Under the pieces are notes generated by a model. The model saw only the letters and a program-made list of their open reading frames with translations. It was not told where the DNA came from and ran no database searches. Position numbers and translations under genes: made by a program. 64,000 nucleotides of DNA from Pseudaminobacter salicylatoxidans (GTDB lineage: Bacteria > Pseudomonadota > Alphaproteobacteria > Rhizobiales > Rhizobiaceae), in assembly GCF_003148475.1 (NCBI RefSeq), contig NZ_QGGG01000001.1, positions 496,001-560,000 on the forward strand, in the 5' to 3' direction. Positions 1 to 8,350 of this stretch are shown here, piece by piece. Every line of letters starts with the position of its first letter. Within the stretch, counting starts at the first letter, position 1.

Positions 1-1137
1 TCCAGGCGGTGAAGCGACAAGCCCCATGACCGAAAGCGCCGTCACGCTCTTGCCCGACCCGCTCTCGCCAATCAGTCCCAGGCATTCGCCGGGCGCCAGG
101 TCGAGCGACACGCTCCTGACCGCGGGCACGAAGCCACCTGCACTGAGGAAGCCGGTTTCCAGATTCCGGATGGAAAGCGCCGAACCCCGCGCACCCGGCT
201 CAAACGAGCCGCGATCCGCTGCGATGTCCGTTACCGGTCCCGGCCGCGCCAGCGCCCCGGAGCGCAGTCGGGGATCGAGCACATCGCGTATGCCGTCGCC
301 AAGCACATTCAGGCTGATGACCAGCAGGAAGATCATCAGCCCCGGAACAATCGAGACATGCGGCGCCGTGAAAAGCTGCGCCCTGCCCTCACCCAGCATG
401 GAGCCCAGGTCGGCCTGCGGCGGTTGCGCGCCGAGCCCGAGAAAACTTAAGCCCGCGGTTTCGAGGATCATCCAGCCGGCGGTGGTCGACATGGTAATCA
501 CGATCACCGGCAGGACATTGGGCAACACCTCCGTGGCCAGCACGGCAAGGTGCCCCTTGCCGGACAGTCTGGCCGCGTCCACGAATTCGCGGCGCGCCAG
601 CCCCAGCGTGACGCCGCGCACATTGCGGGCAAAGAAGGGAATGTTTACGACAGCAATGGCATAGAGCGCATTCATCAACCCCGGCCCCAGTGCCGCGACG
701 ATGGCCAACGCCAGCAGGATGTAGGGAAACGCCATCAGCATATCGATGCCGCGCATCATGAGATTATCGGTTCGCCCGCCTGCATAGCCTGCGACGAGGC
801 CGATTGCCGAGCCGATCACGGCGGCAATCAGCGTTGCAGCGAAACCAACGGCAACGGAGACGCGCGCGCCCCATAGCAAGCGGCTCAACATGTCCCGGCC
901 AAGCTGGTCCGTGCCGAGCGGATGCCCGGCCGCCAGCACCGGCTTCAGGCGATCTGCCGGAGCGGTCACATCGGGATCTGCCAGTGGAAGCACAGGCACG
1001 AGAAGCATGGCCATGCCGATCAGTACCAGCGCAACAAGGCCGGCGGCCGCAAGGCGATTGTTCATCAGCAGTCGCCACGAGGAGAGGCGCGCGGATATAC
1101 CGGCCGGCTCGACCTGGAGTTCCACCGGAACACTCAT
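1..1137 (-). CDS. Peptide/nickel-type ABC transporter permease fused to ATPase (partial at window edge)
   Basis: Inner-membrane subunit that carries the second permease and the first ATPase of a dipeptide/oligopeptide importer in one chain. The frame is open from the ATG at 1137 to base 1 (379 residues seen). A DppC-like permease occupies roughly residues 20-290: hydrophobic start, GTDQLGRDMLSR, the EAA-type loop, and GDGIRDVLDPRLR at 280-292. A short linker with no stop leads into a DppD-like ATPase beginning near residue 320, with Walker A GESGSGKS at 357-364. The start overlaps the stop of the upstream permease gene (ATGA, 1134-1137), which indicates translational coupling. Such permease-ATPase fusions are known in rhizobial peptide importers. 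The rest of the ATPase lies outside the window. Substrate unknown. Confidence 0.85.
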   Translation of the reverse strand, partial: MSVPVELQVEPAGISARLSSWRLLMNNRLAAAGLVALVLIGMAMLLVPVLPLADPDVTAPADRLKPVLAAGHPLGTDQLGRDMLSRLLWGARVSVAVGFAATLIAAVIGSAIGLVAGYAGGRTDNLMMRGIDMLMAFPYILLALAIVAALGPGLMNALYAIAVVNIPFFARNVRGVTLGLARREFVDAARLSGKGHLAVLATEVLPNVLPVIVITMSTTAGWMILETAGLSFLGLGAQPPQADLGSMLGEGRAQLFTAPHVSIVPGLMIFLLVISLNVLGDGIRDVLDPRLRSGALARPGPVTDIAADRGSFEPGARGSALSIRNLETGFLSAGGFVPAVRSVSLDLAPGECLGLIGESGSGKSVTALSVMGLVASPPG

Positions 1138-2081
1138 GTGCGGATCCTCGGATCGAGCATGGTCTGGACGATGTCGGCCAGAAGATTGAACAGGACATAG
1201 CTTGCCGCCACCACAAGCACGCCCCCCTGTACAAGCAATATGTCCCGCGTCGAGATCGCCTTGACCAGCATGGCACCAATGCCGGGCCACTGGAACACCG
1301 TCTCGATATAGACGGCGCCGCCCAGCACGAAACCTGCCTGAATGCCGATCACCGGAATGACGGAGACCAAGGCAGCACGGAAGGCATGGCGGTAGACGAC
1401 GCGCCGCTCCGACAGACCCTTGGACCGCGCGGTGCGGATATAATCCTGTCGCAGCACTTCCAGCATTGCGCTACGTGTCAGCCGCGCGATAACGCCGGCC
1501 GCCACGACCGCCAGCGTCGCCGCCGGCAGGATCAGATGGACGAGCAGATCCTTGAGGTCGCCGCCGCCATAGACGGCGTACATTCCCGAGGCGGGCAGCA
1601 CGCGCCAATGCACCGCGAACAGATAGATCAGCAACAGGCCTAGCCAGAAGGACGGGATTGAAATACCCGCCAGCACGAGAAAGGTGATCGTACGATCCAC
1701 CCAGCCGAATTGCCGGACGGCAGAGACCACGCCGGCCAGCAGTCCGAAGATCGAACACAGCACAAGCGCGACCCCGGCCAGCACCAATGTGGCCTGGAAC
1801 CGCTCCAGCACCTCGTCCAGCACCGGCCGGTTAAGCGCGAAGGAGCGGCCGAAGTCTCCGTGCAGGACATTGCCGATCCAGATGAAATATTGCTCGACCA
1901 GCGGCTTGTCGAGGCCGAGATCGCGGTTGATCCGGGCAACGTTTTCCGGCGTCGCATAGGAGCCGAGAATGGCTGTTGCCGTATCGCCGGGAATTGCCGC
2001 CATCACCAGAAAGACGATCACCGACAACCCGAACAGAACCGGCACCACGGCAAATAGCCGCTTGAGCACGTAGGCGAGCAA
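1134..2081 (-). CDS. ABC transporter permease, DppB/OppB type
   Basis: First permease subunit (315 aa) of the peptide-type importer; forms the membrane channel together with the fused permease-ATPase downstream. It begins MLAYVLKRLFAVVPVLFG, the usual DppB N-terminal membrane anchor, and has the family features RDLGLDKPLVEQY in the periplasmic loop, an ARSKGLSERRV segment in the cytoplasmic EAA loop, and a C-terminal NLLADIVQTMLDPRIR. About six membrane segments are visible. It follows the binding-protein gene by 22 bp and overlaps the next gene by 4 bp, so the set is one operon transcribed from 3666 leftwards. Nothing in the sequence defines the substrate beyond peptide/nickel/glutathione-type. 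Confidence 0.88.
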   Translation of the reverse strand: MLAYVLKRLFAVVPVLFGLSVIVFLVMAAIPGDTATAILGSYATPENVARINRDLGLDKPLVEQYFIWIGNVLHGDFGRSFALNRPVLDEVLERFQATLVLAGVALVLCSIFGLLAGVVSAVRQFGWVDRTITFLVLAGISIPSFWLGLLLIYLFAVHWRVLPASGMYAVYGGGDLKDLLVHLILPAATLAVVAAGVIARLTRSAMLEVLRQDYIRTARSKGLSERRVVYRHAFRAALVSVIPVIGIQAGFVLGGAVYIETVFQWPGIGAMLVKAISTRDILLVQGGVLVVAASYVLFNLLADIVQTMLDPRIRT

Positions 2082-2103
2082 GAATTTCCTCCCCGGCCTT
2101 GCC

Positions 2104-3666
2104 TTACTGCTTGGTCACTCTGTGCAATTGCAACAGGAACGATGGCTGCAGCTTGAACCCCTGCACGGCGGCTGTCGTCACAGCGTTCTGCTTCCAGTTC
2201 GCCACAAACAGCCATGGCGCATCGTCATGAACGATTTTCTGTATCTGGCCATAGAGCTTGCCGCGTTCGGCCTGATCGGTCGAGGTCCGTGCCTTTTCCA
2301 GCAATTCGTCCACCTGCGGGTTGGAATAGTAGCCAGAGTTGAAACCGCCCATATCGGGCATCGCATCGCTGCGCAGCGTCAGATAAGGAACGGTGTCCGG
2401 ATCGTTCGTCATCCACGCCATCTCGGCCATGTCCGCCTTGGCCTCCAGACCGGGATTGACCCTCCCGAGGAAGGTGTTCCACTCATAGGTTTCGATCTTC
2501 ACCTTGAAACCGACTGCCTGAAGATCAGCCTGGATGGCAGCGCCCATGGTGATCGGGTCAAGCATGCCGGAACCTCCCTCGGTGACGTAGAAAGTCAGCT
2601 CGGAATTTTCCACACCGGCCTCGGCAAGCAGCGATTTGGCCTTGTCGGGATCATAGGGATAGGGGTCAGCCGTCTCTTCAACCCAGTTGAAGGCTGGCGG
2701 AACCGGGCCGGCGGCCACAGTCGCGGCTCCCTGCAAGATGTCGTTGACCAGCGTTTCCTTGTTGACCGCGTAATTGGCGGCCTGCCGAACCTTCTTGTCC
2801 TTGAAGGGGCCGGTTCTGGCGTTGAGGATCGCGAACCAGACATGCGGTCCCGCCTGCTCGGCGACGGCGAAATTCTGATCCTGCCTGAAGGTTGCCAGAT
2901 TGTCCGGCGGCACCTCGACCATGACGTCGATGCCGCCAGCCATCATCTCGGCGACACGCGTATTGGCATCGGCGATCGGCCGGAACACGATGGCTTCCAG
3001 TGCCGGCGCGCCGCCCCAATAGTCGGCATTGCGCTCGACGTCGACGCGCTGATTGGACTGCCATTCCGCAAACTTGAACGGCCCGGTGCCCGAAGGATGG
3101 CGACCATACTCCTTCCCGTATTTCTCGACCGCGGCCGGTGAGACGATCAGGCCTGTCGGATAGGCCAGATTGGACAGAAATGGCGCGAAAGGCTCTTTCA
3201 GCTTGAATTCGACGGTGTGGTCGTCGGGCGCGTTCACCGCGTCGATGGAAGAAAAATTGAAGGAAAGCGGAAACGGGCCGGTATTGTAATAGGGATGGTC
3301 TTCCTTGAGCATGCGCTCGAAATTGAACTTCACCGCCTGCGCATTGAAATCCGAGCCGTCGTGGAATTTCACGCCTTGCCGCAGCTTGAAGGTGTAGGTC
3401 TTTCCGTCCTCCGAAACCGTCCAGCTCTCGGCCAGTGCCGGCTCCACTTCAAGCGTTCCGTCCTTGTAGCGCACCAGCCCGTCATAGACGTTGACCAGAA
3501 TACGGAAATCGTTGGTCGCGGTGACGGTGTGCGGGTCGAGAGACTGCGGCTCGGCGATCTGCCCGACGATCAGGACATTTGGCGGTGTCTGCGCGAAAAC
3601 CGGCGTAATGGCCGCGCTCAGCGTTAAAATGGCTGCGGCGACGACGCTCCGAAATATCCACTTCAT
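2104..3666 (-). CDS. Periplasmic peptide-type ABC substrate-binding protein (SBP_bac_5)
   Basis: Substrate receptor (about 520 aa) for the importer encoded just downstream. The start at 3666 is chosen because AAGGAAG lies 8-9 bases upstream and the protein then opens with a clear signal peptide (MKWIFRSVVAAAILTLSAA, cleavage near VFAQ). The mature part shows family-5 features: GQIAEPQSLDPH, a LAESWTVSEDGKTYTFKLR block, GVKFHDGSDFNAQAVKFNFERM, and PSGTGPFKF. Length is normal for DppA/OppA-like proteins. First gene of a three-gene operon with its own candidate promoter. The ligand cannot be deduced. Confidence 0.9.
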   Translation of the reverse strand: MKWIFRSVVAAAILTLSAAITPVFAQTPPNVLIVGQIAEPQSLDPHTVTATNDFRILVNVYDGLVRYKDGTLEVEPALAESWTVSEDGKTYTFKLRQGVKFHDGSDFNAQAVKFNFERMLKEDHPYYNTGPFPLSFNFSSIDAVNAPDDHTVEFKLKEPFAPFLSNLAYPTGLIVSPAAVEKYGKEYGRHPSGTGPFKFAEWQSNQRVDVERNADYWGGAPALEAIVFRPIADANTRVAEMMAGGIDVMVEVPPDNLATFRQDQNFAVAEQAGPHVWFAILNARTGPFKDKKVRQAANYAVNKETLVNDILQGAATVAAGPVPPAFNWVEETADPYPYDPDKAKSLLAEAGVENSELTFYVTEGGSGMLDPITMGAAIQADLQAVGFKVKIETYEWNTFLGRVNPGLEAKADMAEMAWMTNDPDTVPYLTLRSDAMPDMGGFNSGYYSNPQVDELLEKARTSTDQAERGKLYGQIQKIVHDDAPWLFVANWKQNAVTTAAVQGFKLQPSFLLQLHRVTKQ

Positions 3667-3705
3667 GGGCAGGACTTCCTTTCGGCTGGCTGCATTCCAC
3701 ATTAA

Positions 3706-3733
3706 TTTATATGGATAAAATACATATGATCAA
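3706..3733 (-). promoter_or_regulatory. Candidate sigma-70 promoter for the peptide importer operon
   Basis: Read on the minus strand, TTGATC (3733-3728) and TATAAA (3711-3706) are separated by 16 bp in a markedly AT-rich stretch, which is unusual for this GC-rich window. The expected start of transcription is about 30 bases before the ATG at 3666. Confidence 0.5.
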
Positions 3734-3827
3734 CTAATTATCATTATTAATTTGGGAGGCGTGCATCATCCCCGCCGTCCGGCACGGCGTCCGAAGCGCG
3801 CATTCGTGGAGAATTTCTACCGCCCGC

Positions 3828-4979
3828 TCAGTCCTCGTCGGGCGTCAGGTCCTGCTCGGCTTGCGACATTTTCTGGTGGGTGAACCCCTTCAGCCCCTCC
3901 GCCGTTTCGGTCGCGTCACGCTCGATCTGCACTTCGCTGGCCGCATAGTGGACCAGCAATCTGGCGATGGAGATGAGGGCGTTGAGGTGGATGCGCTCAT
4001 AGCCGTGGGATGCATCGACGCCGAAGGCCAGCAGTGCGGTGCGCACATCGTGACCCGCCTCGATGGCCGAGGCGGCGTCGGAACGGTAGAAGCGGAAGAC
4101 ATCCTTCTGCACCGGAATGTCATGCTCGCCGCACAGTTCGAACAGCTTTTTGCTCAGATGGTAGTCGAACGGGCCGGTCTGATCGGCCATGGCAAGCGTC
4201 ACGCCGAACTCGGAGGAATTCTGGCCGGGCGCTGTCGTGCCGTTGTCGACGGCGACCAGCGAGGCAATATCGGCGACCAGCGCCGCCGAAGCGCCGACCC
4301 CGACCTCTTCGCCGATCGTGAAAATCCAGTAGGTGTCGACCTGCGTTTGAACGTCCAGCCGCTGCATCGCTTCCAGCGCGGCAAGCATGGTCGCCACGCC
4401 GGCCTTGTCGTCCAGGTGGCGCGAGACGATGAAGCCATTGTCGAGAAACTCCGGCGCGGGATCGACGGCGACGATGTCTCCGACATCGATGCCGAGCTGG
4501 ACGAGGTCGTCGCGGTCACGGGCCAGGGCGTCGACCCGCATTTCGACATGGGGCCAGCCGGTCGGCTGGGTATCTACTTCTTCGTTATAGGTATGGCCCG
4601 AGGCCTTGAGCGGCAGGATCGAGCCGCGATAGGTGCCCTTCGACGAAAAGACCGAGACACGCGCACCCTCGGCAAAGCGCGCCGACCAGTGGCCGATGGA
4701 CACGAGTTCCAGCCGTCCATTCGGTTTCAGGAGCTTCACCTGCGCGCCGAGCGTGTCGAGATGCGAGACGATGCCGCGCGCCGGCCGCCTCGCATTTCCC
4801 GGTCGCCTCGCGCGAATGGCGCCGCGCCGGGTGAGCACGACCTCCAGTCCCAGCCGCTGCAGTTCGCGCGCCGTATAGCGCACCGTTTCGTCGGTAAACC
4901 CCGTCGGACTGGGAATGGCGAGAAGCGCCTTGAGGCGGGCAACAAGGTAATCGGCGTCGATCTGGATAGCGAATTCCAT
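3828..4979 (-). CDS. M42-family metallopeptidase, osmoprotectant NAGGN-system type
   Basis: Predicted dinuclear-metal aminopeptidase/deacylase (383 aa from 4979). Visible M42 motifs: the IPSPTGFTDE opening, first metal His-Asp in VSHLDTLGA, SRHLDDKAGV, the catalytic pair in TIGEEVGVGAS, VDNGTTAPGQNSSEFG, and YRSDAASAIEAGHD. From memory of the family, this sequence closely resembles the subgroup annotated as the NAGGN (N-acetylglutaminylglutamine amide) M42 peptidase, normally beside the asnO/ngg synthesis genes. Those genes are not here; the upstream neighbours degrade ectoine instead. An alternative GTG start lies at 5000; neither start has a convincing ribosome site. It follows doeB by about 150 bp and may be independently transcribed. 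Confidence 0.75.
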   Translation of the reverse strand: MEFAIQIDADYLVARLKALLAIPSPTGFTDETVRYTARELQRLGLEVVLTRRGAIRARRPGNARRPARGIVSHLDTLGAQVKLLKPNGRLELVSIGHWSARFAEGARVSVFSSKGTYRGSILPLKASGHTYNEEVDTQPTGWPHVEMRVDALARDRDDLVQLGIDVGDIVAVDPAPEFLDNGFIVSRHLDDKAGVATMLAALEAMQRLDVQTQVDTYWIFTIGEEVGVGASAALVADIASLVAVDNGTTAPGQNSSEFGVTLAMADQTGPFDYHLSKKLFELCGEHDIPVQKDVFRFYRSDAASAIEAGHDVRTALLAFGVDASHGYERIHLNALISIARLLVHYAASEVQIERDATETAEGLKGFTHQKMSQAEQDLTPDED

Positions 4980-5000
4980 CAGATAGTGATGACAAAACAC

Positions 5001-5020
5001 CCGGATTCAGTCAAATCCGG
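5001..5020 (-). terminator. Possible terminator of the ectoine operon
   Basis: Perfect 7-bp stem CCGGATT/AATCCGG (5001-5007 with 5014-5020) around a 6-base loop, followed on the minus strand by GGTGTTTTG. It lies about 110 bp past the doeB stop. The T-run is weak. Confidence 0.35.
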
Positions 5021-5128
5021 CACGTGGATTGGTGAATCCGGAACCGAAATTGAGTAAATCGCGACCCGGATTCCACACTATCCGCGACTGCACGCGGTCA
5101 GGTCTTGCCAGGACCGCGGCGCAAATTC

Positions 5129-6124
5129 TCAGCCGGTCTCGACCGCGATTACGGCAGCACAATCGCCCGCCTTGACCAGGCCCGGAAAATGCCGGGCCGC
5201 CAGAAGCCCGGACATCTTCGCCCTGATCTCCTGCGGTGCCTGTCCCGTCCGGCCGGTCGGATAGATGCGGGCCACGACCGCCCCCGCCTCTATCTTCTCG
5301 CCGAGGTCAACCATGGTTTCGATCATGCCGTCCTCTTCGGCAAAGGAGAAGCAGTCGCCAGAGGGCATGTCGAGCCAGCGGGTTCGGTCCTTCTCGACCG
5401 CACCATCTACGATGCCGGCATGGCGCAGCACGTTCATGATGCCGCGCCGTGCGATGCGCACCGTCCCGGCGCGTGAGGTGCCGCCGCCGCCAAGCTCGGT
5501 GGTGACGAAGACCTTGCCCATCTCCTCTGCCGCCGTGTCATACATGCCGACCGCATCGATCTCCAGCATCCTGACCGAATAGGGCGCGGAAAACGCCTCC
5601 ACCGCCGCGAAGGCCTTCGTCTCCTGATCCTTGTCGGACAGGATATGGGTTGCGCAGAACGGCACGAAATCCAGTGTGCGGCCGCCGGAATGGAAATCGA
5701 AGACGATGTCGGCGCGGGGAAGCAGCTCCCTCTGGAAATAGTCGGCGATCTTTTCCGTCACCGTACCGTCCGGACGGCCGGGGAAGGTGCGGTTCATGTT
5801 GCCCTTGTCGATGGGCGAGGTGCGCGTACCGGCGCGAAAGGCCGGATAGTTCATCGCCGGCACGATGATGACCGTGCCGGAAACATTTTTGGGATCGAGC
5901 GTGCGGGCAAGTTCGTAGAGCGCCAGCGGTCCTTCATACTCGTCGCCATGATTGGCTCCGGTGAGCAGCGCCGTCGATCCCTCGCCGTTTCGGACGACGC
6001 AGATCGGGATCATCACCGAACCCCAGGCGGAATCGTCGCGGCTATAGGGCAGGCGCAGGAACCCGTGCTGCACCCCGTCCCGGTCGAAATCGACCGTAGG
6101 GGAAATGGGGGAAGGTCTCGGCAT
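5129..6124 (-). CDS. doeB: N-acetyl-L-2,4-diaminobutyrate deacetylase (DoeB/EutE)
   Basis: Cytoplasmic zinc deacylase (331 aa) of the AstE/AspA (succinylglutamate desuccinylase/aspartoacylase) family. In ectoine breakdown it removes acetate from N-alpha-acetyl-diaminobutyrate to give L-2,4-diaminobutyrate. The zinc-binding motif GANHGDEYEGP supplies His and Glu, and FDFHSGGRTLDFVPF supplies the third ligand. A C-terminal all-beta domain follows. It sits 6 bp after doeA, the enzyme that makes its substrate, as the last gene of the ehuABCD-eutABC-doeAB run. Family membership is clear; the specific role comes from the context, which matches the characterised rhizobial eutDE and Halomonas doeAB pairs. 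Confidence 0.9.
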   Translation of the reverse strand: MPRPSPISPTVDFDRDGVQHGFLRLPYSRDDSAWGSVMIPICVVRNGEGSTALLTGANHGDEYEGPLALYELARTLDPKNVSGTVIIVPAMNYPAFRAGTRTSPIDKGNMNRTFPGRPDGTVTEKIADYFQRELLPRADIVFDFHSGGRTLDFVPFCATHILSDKDQETKAFAAVEAFSAPYSVRMLEIDAVGMYDTAAEEMGKVFVTTELGGGGTSRAGTVRIARRGIMNVLRHAGIVDGAVEKDRTRWLDMPSGDCFSFAEEDGMIETMVDLGEKIEAGAVVARIYPTGRTGQAPQEIRAKMSGLLAARHFPGLVKAGDCAAVIAVETG

Positions 6125-6130
6125 GGCCGG

Positions 6131-7321
6131 CTAGTCCTTCACCACCAGCTTGCGCGGCACATCGGCCAGGCATTCGACGCCGGTTTCGGTGATGAGAATG
6201 GATTCGGTGATCTCCAGCCCCATCGTCTCCAGCCAGAGGCCGGTCATGAAATGAAAGGTCATACCGGGCTTGAGTTCCGTGCGGTCGCCCGGCCGCAGGC
6301 TCATGGTGCGCTCGCCCCAGTCCGGCGGATAGGAAAGCCCGATCGGATAGCCTGTGCGGTTGTCCTTGACGATGCCGTATTTCTTCAGCACCGCGAAGAA
6401 GGCATTGGCGATGTCTTCGCATGTGTTGCCGGGCCTGGCCGCCGCCAGCCCCGCCTCCATGCCTTCCAGCGTCGCCTTCTCGGCATCGAGGAAGGCTTGC
6501 GTGGGTTTGCCGAGAAATACCGTCCGCGAAAGAGGACAGTGGTAGCGGTTGTAACAGCCGGCGATCTCGAAGAAGGTGCCCTCGCCCGCTTTCATCGGCT
6601 TGTCGTCCCAGGTGAGATGAGGTGCCGAGGCATCCGCGCCCGAGGGCAGCAGCGGCACGATGGCCGGATAATCGCCGCCGATCTTGCCGTCGGGACCGTC
6701 CACGCCGCGCGTGCCGGCGTCGTAGATCTCGGCCACGAGATCGCATTTGCGCATGCCGACCTCGATCCTGTCGACGATGCGGGCATGCATCGCCTCCACG
6801 ATGCGTGCGGCTTTCTTCATGTAGTCGATCTCGGTGGGGCTCTTCACCGCACGCTGCCAGTTGACCAGCGCGGTCGCATCCACGAAGCGGGCGTTGGGCA
6901 GGTGCTGCTGCAGCGAAGCGAAAGCCTTGGCCGAAAACCAGTAATTGTCCATCTCGACGCCGATGCGCTTGTTCGCCCATCCGCGCTCGGTCAGCACCTG
7001 AGACAGGAAATCCATCGGATGGCGTTCGGTCGACTGCACATAGTGGTCGGCATAGCCGATGATGTTGTCGTGGCCGAGATAGGCGGTGCGCTTCGCACCG
7101 TTGGCGTCCTGCCCGCGACCATACCAGACCGGCTCGCCCTGCGGCGGCACGATGACGGCCTGATGCACATAGAACGACCAGCCATCATAGCCGGTTAACC
7201 AGGCCATGTTGGACGGATCGGAGCAGATCAGCAGATCGATGCCCCTTGCATCCATCGCTCGCCGCGTCTTGGCGAGGCGGTCCGCATATTCCTCGCGGGT
7301 GAATTTCAGGTTGGGCTGCAT
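6131..7321 (-). CDS. doeA: Ectoine hydrolase (DoeA/EutD), M24 family
   Basis: Opens the ectoine ring to N-acetyl-diaminobutyrate, the key step of catabolism. The 396-aa length fits DoeA. It has the two-domain creatinase/prolidase-like M24 fold: the N-terminal domain has LICSDPSNMAWLTGYDGWSFYVHQ, and the pita-bread domain begins about residue 160 (VKSPTEIDYMKKAARI). Family features include GEGTFFEIAGCYNRYHCPLSR, SYPPDWGERTMSL and a terminal LITETGVECL. DoeA enzymes are reported to lack normal M24 metal ligands, consistent with the absence of a classical HxxGH here. Lies between eutC (36 bp gap) and doeB (6 bp gap). Confidence 0.93.
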   Translation of the reverse strand: MQPNLKFTREEYADRLAKTRRAMDARGIDLLICSDPSNMAWLTGYDGWSFYVHQAVIVPPQGEPVWYGRGQDANGAKRTAYLGHDNIIGYADHYVQSTERHPMDFLSQVLTERGWANKRIGVEMDNYWFSAKAFASLQQHLPNARFVDATALVNWQRAVKSPTEIDYMKKAARIVEAMHARIVDRIEVGMRKCDLVAEIYDAGTRGVDGPDGKIGGDYPAIVPLLPSGADASAPHLTWDDKPMKAGEGTFFEIAGCYNRYHCPLSRTVFLGKPTQAFLDAEKATLEGMEAGLAAARPGNTCEDIANAFFAVLKKYGIVKDNRTGYPIGLSYPPDWGERTMSLRPGDRTELKPGMTFHFMTGLWLETMGLEITESILITETGVECLADVPRKLVVKD

Positions 7322-7357
7322 CTTCCGGTTTCCTCGTTATGGCCCCTCGGGCCGGCA

Positions 7358-8350
7358 TCAGCTCTCGAAAATCGTCCCCGCTCCTGCCGCCCTTGCGCGG
7401 TCGCGCGCCAGCGTGGCTATGGCCGTGTCCTGCACACCGGTTCCGGTAAGATCGGCCAGCGTGATGTCGCTCGCCGCGCGCCGTCCCGGCCGCTGGCCGG
7501 CGACGATCTGGCCAAGCTCGGCAACTCCCGCGTCCGCTGCCATCACGCCCGCCTCGATGGCATGGTGCAGCTCGCCGAGCCGCCGCGCCTGCCGGGCGCT
7601 GTCGGCGACATAGAGATCGGCCATGCGGATGATCGCGGGCGCGATCTCGTTCTTGTGCTCGGCGTCCGATCCCATAGCGGTGATGTGCTGGCCGGGCGAG
7701 ACAAACCCCGCATGGATCAGCGGCTCCGTCGAAGGCGTCGTGGTCACGATCACGTCGGCGCCGGCAGCGGCCCTTGTCGCATCGGGCTCGACGCGCACGT
7801 CGATGCCCAGCCTTTCGCGCAACTCGCCTGCCGCGACCTCCGCCCTGGCGCGGTCGCGTGCCCAGATGCGCGCCTGCGCGATCGGCCGCACCAGCTTCAG
7901 CGCCTCCAGTTGCAGCTTCGCCTGCATGCCCGCGCCGAAGATGGCGGCGACAGCGGCGTCCTCGCGCGCCAGATGTTTTGCCGCCACCGCCCCTGCGGCG
8001 GCGGTGCGGATATCGGTCAGATAGCCATTGTCGATCAGCAGCGCCTCGGTGAGGCCGGTGGTGGCGGAAAGCAACACCATCAGCCCGTTGGTGCTCGGCA
8101 GGCCGAGTTTCGGGTTGTCGAAGAAGCCGGGGCTGATCTTGATGGCAAAGCCGTCGATACCCGGCACATAGGCGGTCTTCACGTCCACCTCGCCGCGATG
8201 TTCGGGAATGTCGAGCCGCAGGATCGGCGGCATCGCCACCTTCTGCGTGGCGAGCGCGCGAAAGGCATTTTCCACGCAGGCAACGGCATCGAGATCGAGC
8301 TTCACGACGCGTCGCAAATCCGCCTCGGTGAGGATGGTCATGGACCTCAT
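7358..8350 (-). CDS. eutC: EutC, ornithine cyclodeaminase-family protein of hydroxyectoine use
   Basis: 330-aa member of the ornithine cyclodeaminase/mu-crystallin family. With EutA and EutB it is thought to convert 5-hydroxyectoine into ectoine. Visible features: N-terminal substrate region with MPPILRLDIPEHRGEVDVKT, YVPGIDGFAIKISPGF, and the Rossmann segment AAIFGAGMQAKLQLEAL for NAD(H). The ATG at 8350 overlaps the eutB stop (ATGA, 8347-8350), so the pair is translationally coupled; a second ATG (8341) is a weaker alternative. The exact chemistry of EutC has not, to my knowledge, been fully established. Confidence 0.9.
   Translation of the reverse strand: MRSMTILTEADLRRVVKLDLDAVACVENAFRALATQKVAMPPILRLDIPEHRGEVDVKTAYVPGIDGFAIKISPGFFDNPKLGLPSTNGLMVLLSATTGLTEALLIDNGYLTDIRTAAAGAVAAKHLAREDAAVAAIFGAGMQAKLQLEALKLVRPIAQARIWARDRARAEVAAGELRERLGIDVRVEPDATRAAAGADVIVTTTPSTEPLIHAGFVSPGQHITAMGSDAEHKNEIAPAIIRMADLYVADSARQARRLGELHHAIEAGVMAADAGVAELGQIVAGQRPGRRAASDITLADLTGTGVQDTAIATLARDRARAAGAGTIFES

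Noticed and set aside
5645-7198. 517-residue plus-strand open frame
   Set aside because: Antisense to doeB and doeA; no motif, and the real genes on the other strand are unmistakable.
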